64,000 bases of DNA from Megachile rotundata (lineage: Eukaryota > Arthropoda > Insecta > Hymenoptera > Megachilidae): NCBI RefSeq assembly GCF_050947335.1, contig NW_027473314.1, positions 3,844,001-3,908,000 on the forward strand, given 5' to 3'. Under the pieces are notes generated by a model. It searched no databases. It was not told the DNA's origin and saw nothing but the letters and a program-made list of their open reading frames with translations. The position numbers and the translations under genes are program-made. Positions 61,422-64,000 of the stretch are shown here, in pieces. The number at the start of each line of letters is the position of its first letter. The stretch's first letter is position 1.

Positions 61422-63856
61422 ACATCACAATCATACAATCGCAATATTACAATCGCAATCATACAATCGCAATGTCACAATCACTATCATACAATCACAA
61501 TCATACAATCACTATCGTACAATCACAATCATACAAACGCAATCATACAATCACAATCATATAATTACAATTATACAATTACAATCATACAATCACAAGC
61601 ATACAATCACAATCATACAATCACAATCATACAATCACAATCATGCAATCTCAATCATGCAATCACAATCATACAATAAAAATCATACAATCACAATCAT
61701 ACAATCACAATCATACAATCACAATCATACAATCACAATCATACAATCACAATCATACCATCACAATCATACAATAAAAGTCATACAATCACAATCATAC
61801 AATGACAATCATACAATCACAATCATACAATCACAATCATACAAACACAATCATACAATCACAGTCATGCAATCACAATCATACAATCGCAATCATACAA
61901 TCGCAATATCACAATCACTATCATACAATCACAATCATACAATCACAATCATACAATCACAGTCATACAATCAAAATCATACAATCGCAATGATACAATC
62001 ACAATAATACAATCACAATCATAAAATCACAATCATACAATCACGATCATACAATCACGAACATACAATCACGATCATACAATCACAATCATACAATCGC
62101 AATATTACAACCGCAATCATACAATCACAATCATACAATTAAAATCATACAATCACAATCATACAATGACAATCATACAATCACGATCATACAATCATAA
62201 TCATACAATCACAATCATACCATCAAAATCATACAATCACAATCACACAGTCGCAATCATACAATCACAATCATACAATCACAATCATACAATTAAAATC
62301 ATACCATCCCAATCATACAATCACGATCATACAATCACGATCATACAATCACGATAATACAATCACGATCATACAATCACGATCATACAATCACCATCAT
62401 ACAATCACAATCATACAAATAACATCATACAAATAAAATCATACAACCACAATCATACAATCACAATCATACAATCACAATCATACAATCACAATCATAC
62501 AATCACAATCATACAATCACAATCATACAATCACAATCATACAATCACAATCATGCAATCACAATCATACAATAAAAGTCATACAATAAAAGTCATACAA
62601 TCACATTCATACAATGACAATCATACAATCACAATCATACAATAAAAGTCATACAATAAAAGTCATACTATCACATTCATACAATGACAATCATACAATC
62701 ACAATCATACAAACACAATCATACAATCACAGTCATGCAATCACAATCATACAATCGCAATCATACAATCGCAATATCACAATCACTATCATACAATTAC
62801 AATCATACAATCACAGTCACAAAATCACAATCATACAATCACAATCATACAATCACAATCATACAATCACAGTCATACAATCACAAGCATACAATCGCAA
62901 TCATACAATCGCAATGTCACAATCACTATCGTACAATCACAATCATACAATCACAATCATACAATCACAATCATACAATCACAATCATACAATCACAATC
63001 ATAGAATCACGACCATACAATCACGATCATACAATCACAATCATACAATCGCAATATTACAATCGCAATCATACAATCACAATCATACAATTAAAATCAT
63101 ACAATCACAATCATACAATGACAATCATACAATCACAATCATACAATCATAATCATACAATCACAATCATACAATCACAATCATACAATCACGACCATAC
63201 AATCACGATCATACAATCACAATCATGCAATCGCAATATTACAATCGCAATCATACAATCACAATCATACAATTAAAATCATACAATCACAATCATACAA
63301 TGACAATCATACAATCACAATCATACAATCATAATCATACAATCACAATCATACAATCACAATCATACAATCACAATCATATAATCACAGTCATACAATC
63401 GCAATATTAAAATCGCAATCATACAATCACAATCATCCAATTAAAATCATACAATCACAATCATACAATGACAATCATACAATCACAATCATACAATCAC
63501 AATCATACAATGACAATCATACAATCACAATCATACAATCACAATCATACAAACGCAATCATACAATCACAATCATATAATCACAATTATACAATCACAA
63601 TCATACAATCACAAGCATACAATCACAATCATACAATCACAATCATGCAATCACAATCATACAATCAAAATCATACAATCACAATCACACAGTCGCAATC
63701 ATACAATCACAATCATACAATCACAATCATACAATTAAAATCATACAATCACAATCATACAATCACGATCATACAATCACGATCATACAATCACGATCAT
63801 ACAATCACGATCATACAATCACGATCATGCAATCACGATCATACAATCACAATCAT
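61422..63856 (+). repeat. 2,435-bp HOR interval
   Basis: Lies between the 13-bp units at 61422 and 63857. It matches the previous interval up to about 63280, then continues into a core block (about 63540-63800) as in 47.3 kb rather than repeating 60.48 kb onwards. The remaining 144 bp of the window begin another interval. Confidence 0.85.
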
Positions 63857-64000
63857 ACATCACAATCATACAATCGCAATATTACAATCGCAATCATACA
63901 ATCGCAATGTCACAATCACTATCATACAATCACAATCATACAATCACTATCGTACAATCACAATCATACAAACGCAATCATACAATCACAATCATATAAT

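Larger units (their letters stand above)
12605..64000 (+). repeat. 14-bp satellite array, right arm
   Basis: The same 14-bp satellite, in the same orientation, continues to the window end (about 3,670 units), so the array is open on both sides. Its register is 3 modulo 14 up to 19043. It then steps back by one base at 15 assignable sites, to 2 modulo 14 at 63968. I found no inversion, second transposon or non-satellite sequence. Higher-order blocks inside it are listed separately. No gene was seen. Confidence 0.98.

Noticed and set aside
1..64000. CRISPR array
   Set aside because: Repeats are directly adjacent 14-mers with no unique spacers, and the sequence is not prokaryotic in character.
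1..64000. Telomeric repeat
   Set aside because: The unit is not TTAGG or another telomere repeat known to me, is 14 bp with HOR structure, and is interrupted by an internal LTR. The G/T-rich complementary strand alone is not enough.
1..64000. CENP-B box or similar centromere protein motif
   Set aside because: No TTCG...CGGG-type motif is present in any unit variant. A centromeric role can be neither supported nor excluded from sequence.

Overview
The window is almost entirely one eukaryotic satellite DNA and, as far as I can see, holds no protein-coding gene. About 62 kb is a head-to-tail array of a 14-bp unit, consensus ACAATCACAATCAT (two ACAATC hexamers plus AT), always in the same orientation. 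A single 1,930-bp CpG-rich, non-repetitive island (10671-12600) interrupts it. The island has the outline of a solo LTR of an LTR retrotransposon: TG...CA ends, a 4-bp target-site duplication ATAC on both sides, and a satellite that returns to perfect 14-bp register once the island and one ATAC are removed. The island's base composition (many CpGs, short ACGCG-type tracts) recalls hymenopteran insect DNA. That is only a weak inference; the sequence does not name a species. A pericentromeric or other heterochromatic location is likely from the array type, but not shown.

Layout. 1-5642: older-looking, heterogeneous array with a degenerate ~490-bp tandem pair and a 1,036/1,022-bp tandem pair. 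5643-8232: a 1.30-kb tandem pair. 8331-9898: an exact-looking 784-bp (56-unit) tandem pair. 9899-10670: left flank of the LTR. 10671-12600: the solo LTR, apparently on the minus strand. 12601-20220: mosaic of shuffled blocks. 20221-26996: a 3,388-bp (242-unit) tandem pair. 27918-43395: about three copies of a ~5-kb higher-order repeat (HOR), the third carrying an extra 1,217-bp internal duplication. 43396-50600: mosaic, including a 1,959-bp shift pair. 50600-64000: 2.4-2.8-kb HOR copies running off the window end.

The most striking property is the register. From base 1 to 10670 unit starts sit at position = 1 modulo 14, and the register after the LTR is explained exactly by its 1,934-bp insertion. 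Over the remaining 51 kb the register changes only by single-base steps. I can assign 15 of them, and 13 are copies of one 13-bp unit (ACATCACAATCAT) carried by the HORs. Array growth has therefore occurred by copying whole blocks in whole units, while point substitutions accumulated freely.

Many long open frames exist on the plus strand only because the unit has no stop codon in any forward frame. They read the same 14-residue periodic peptide in all three frames and are not genes. The minus strand carries TGA in every frame at least every 42 bp.
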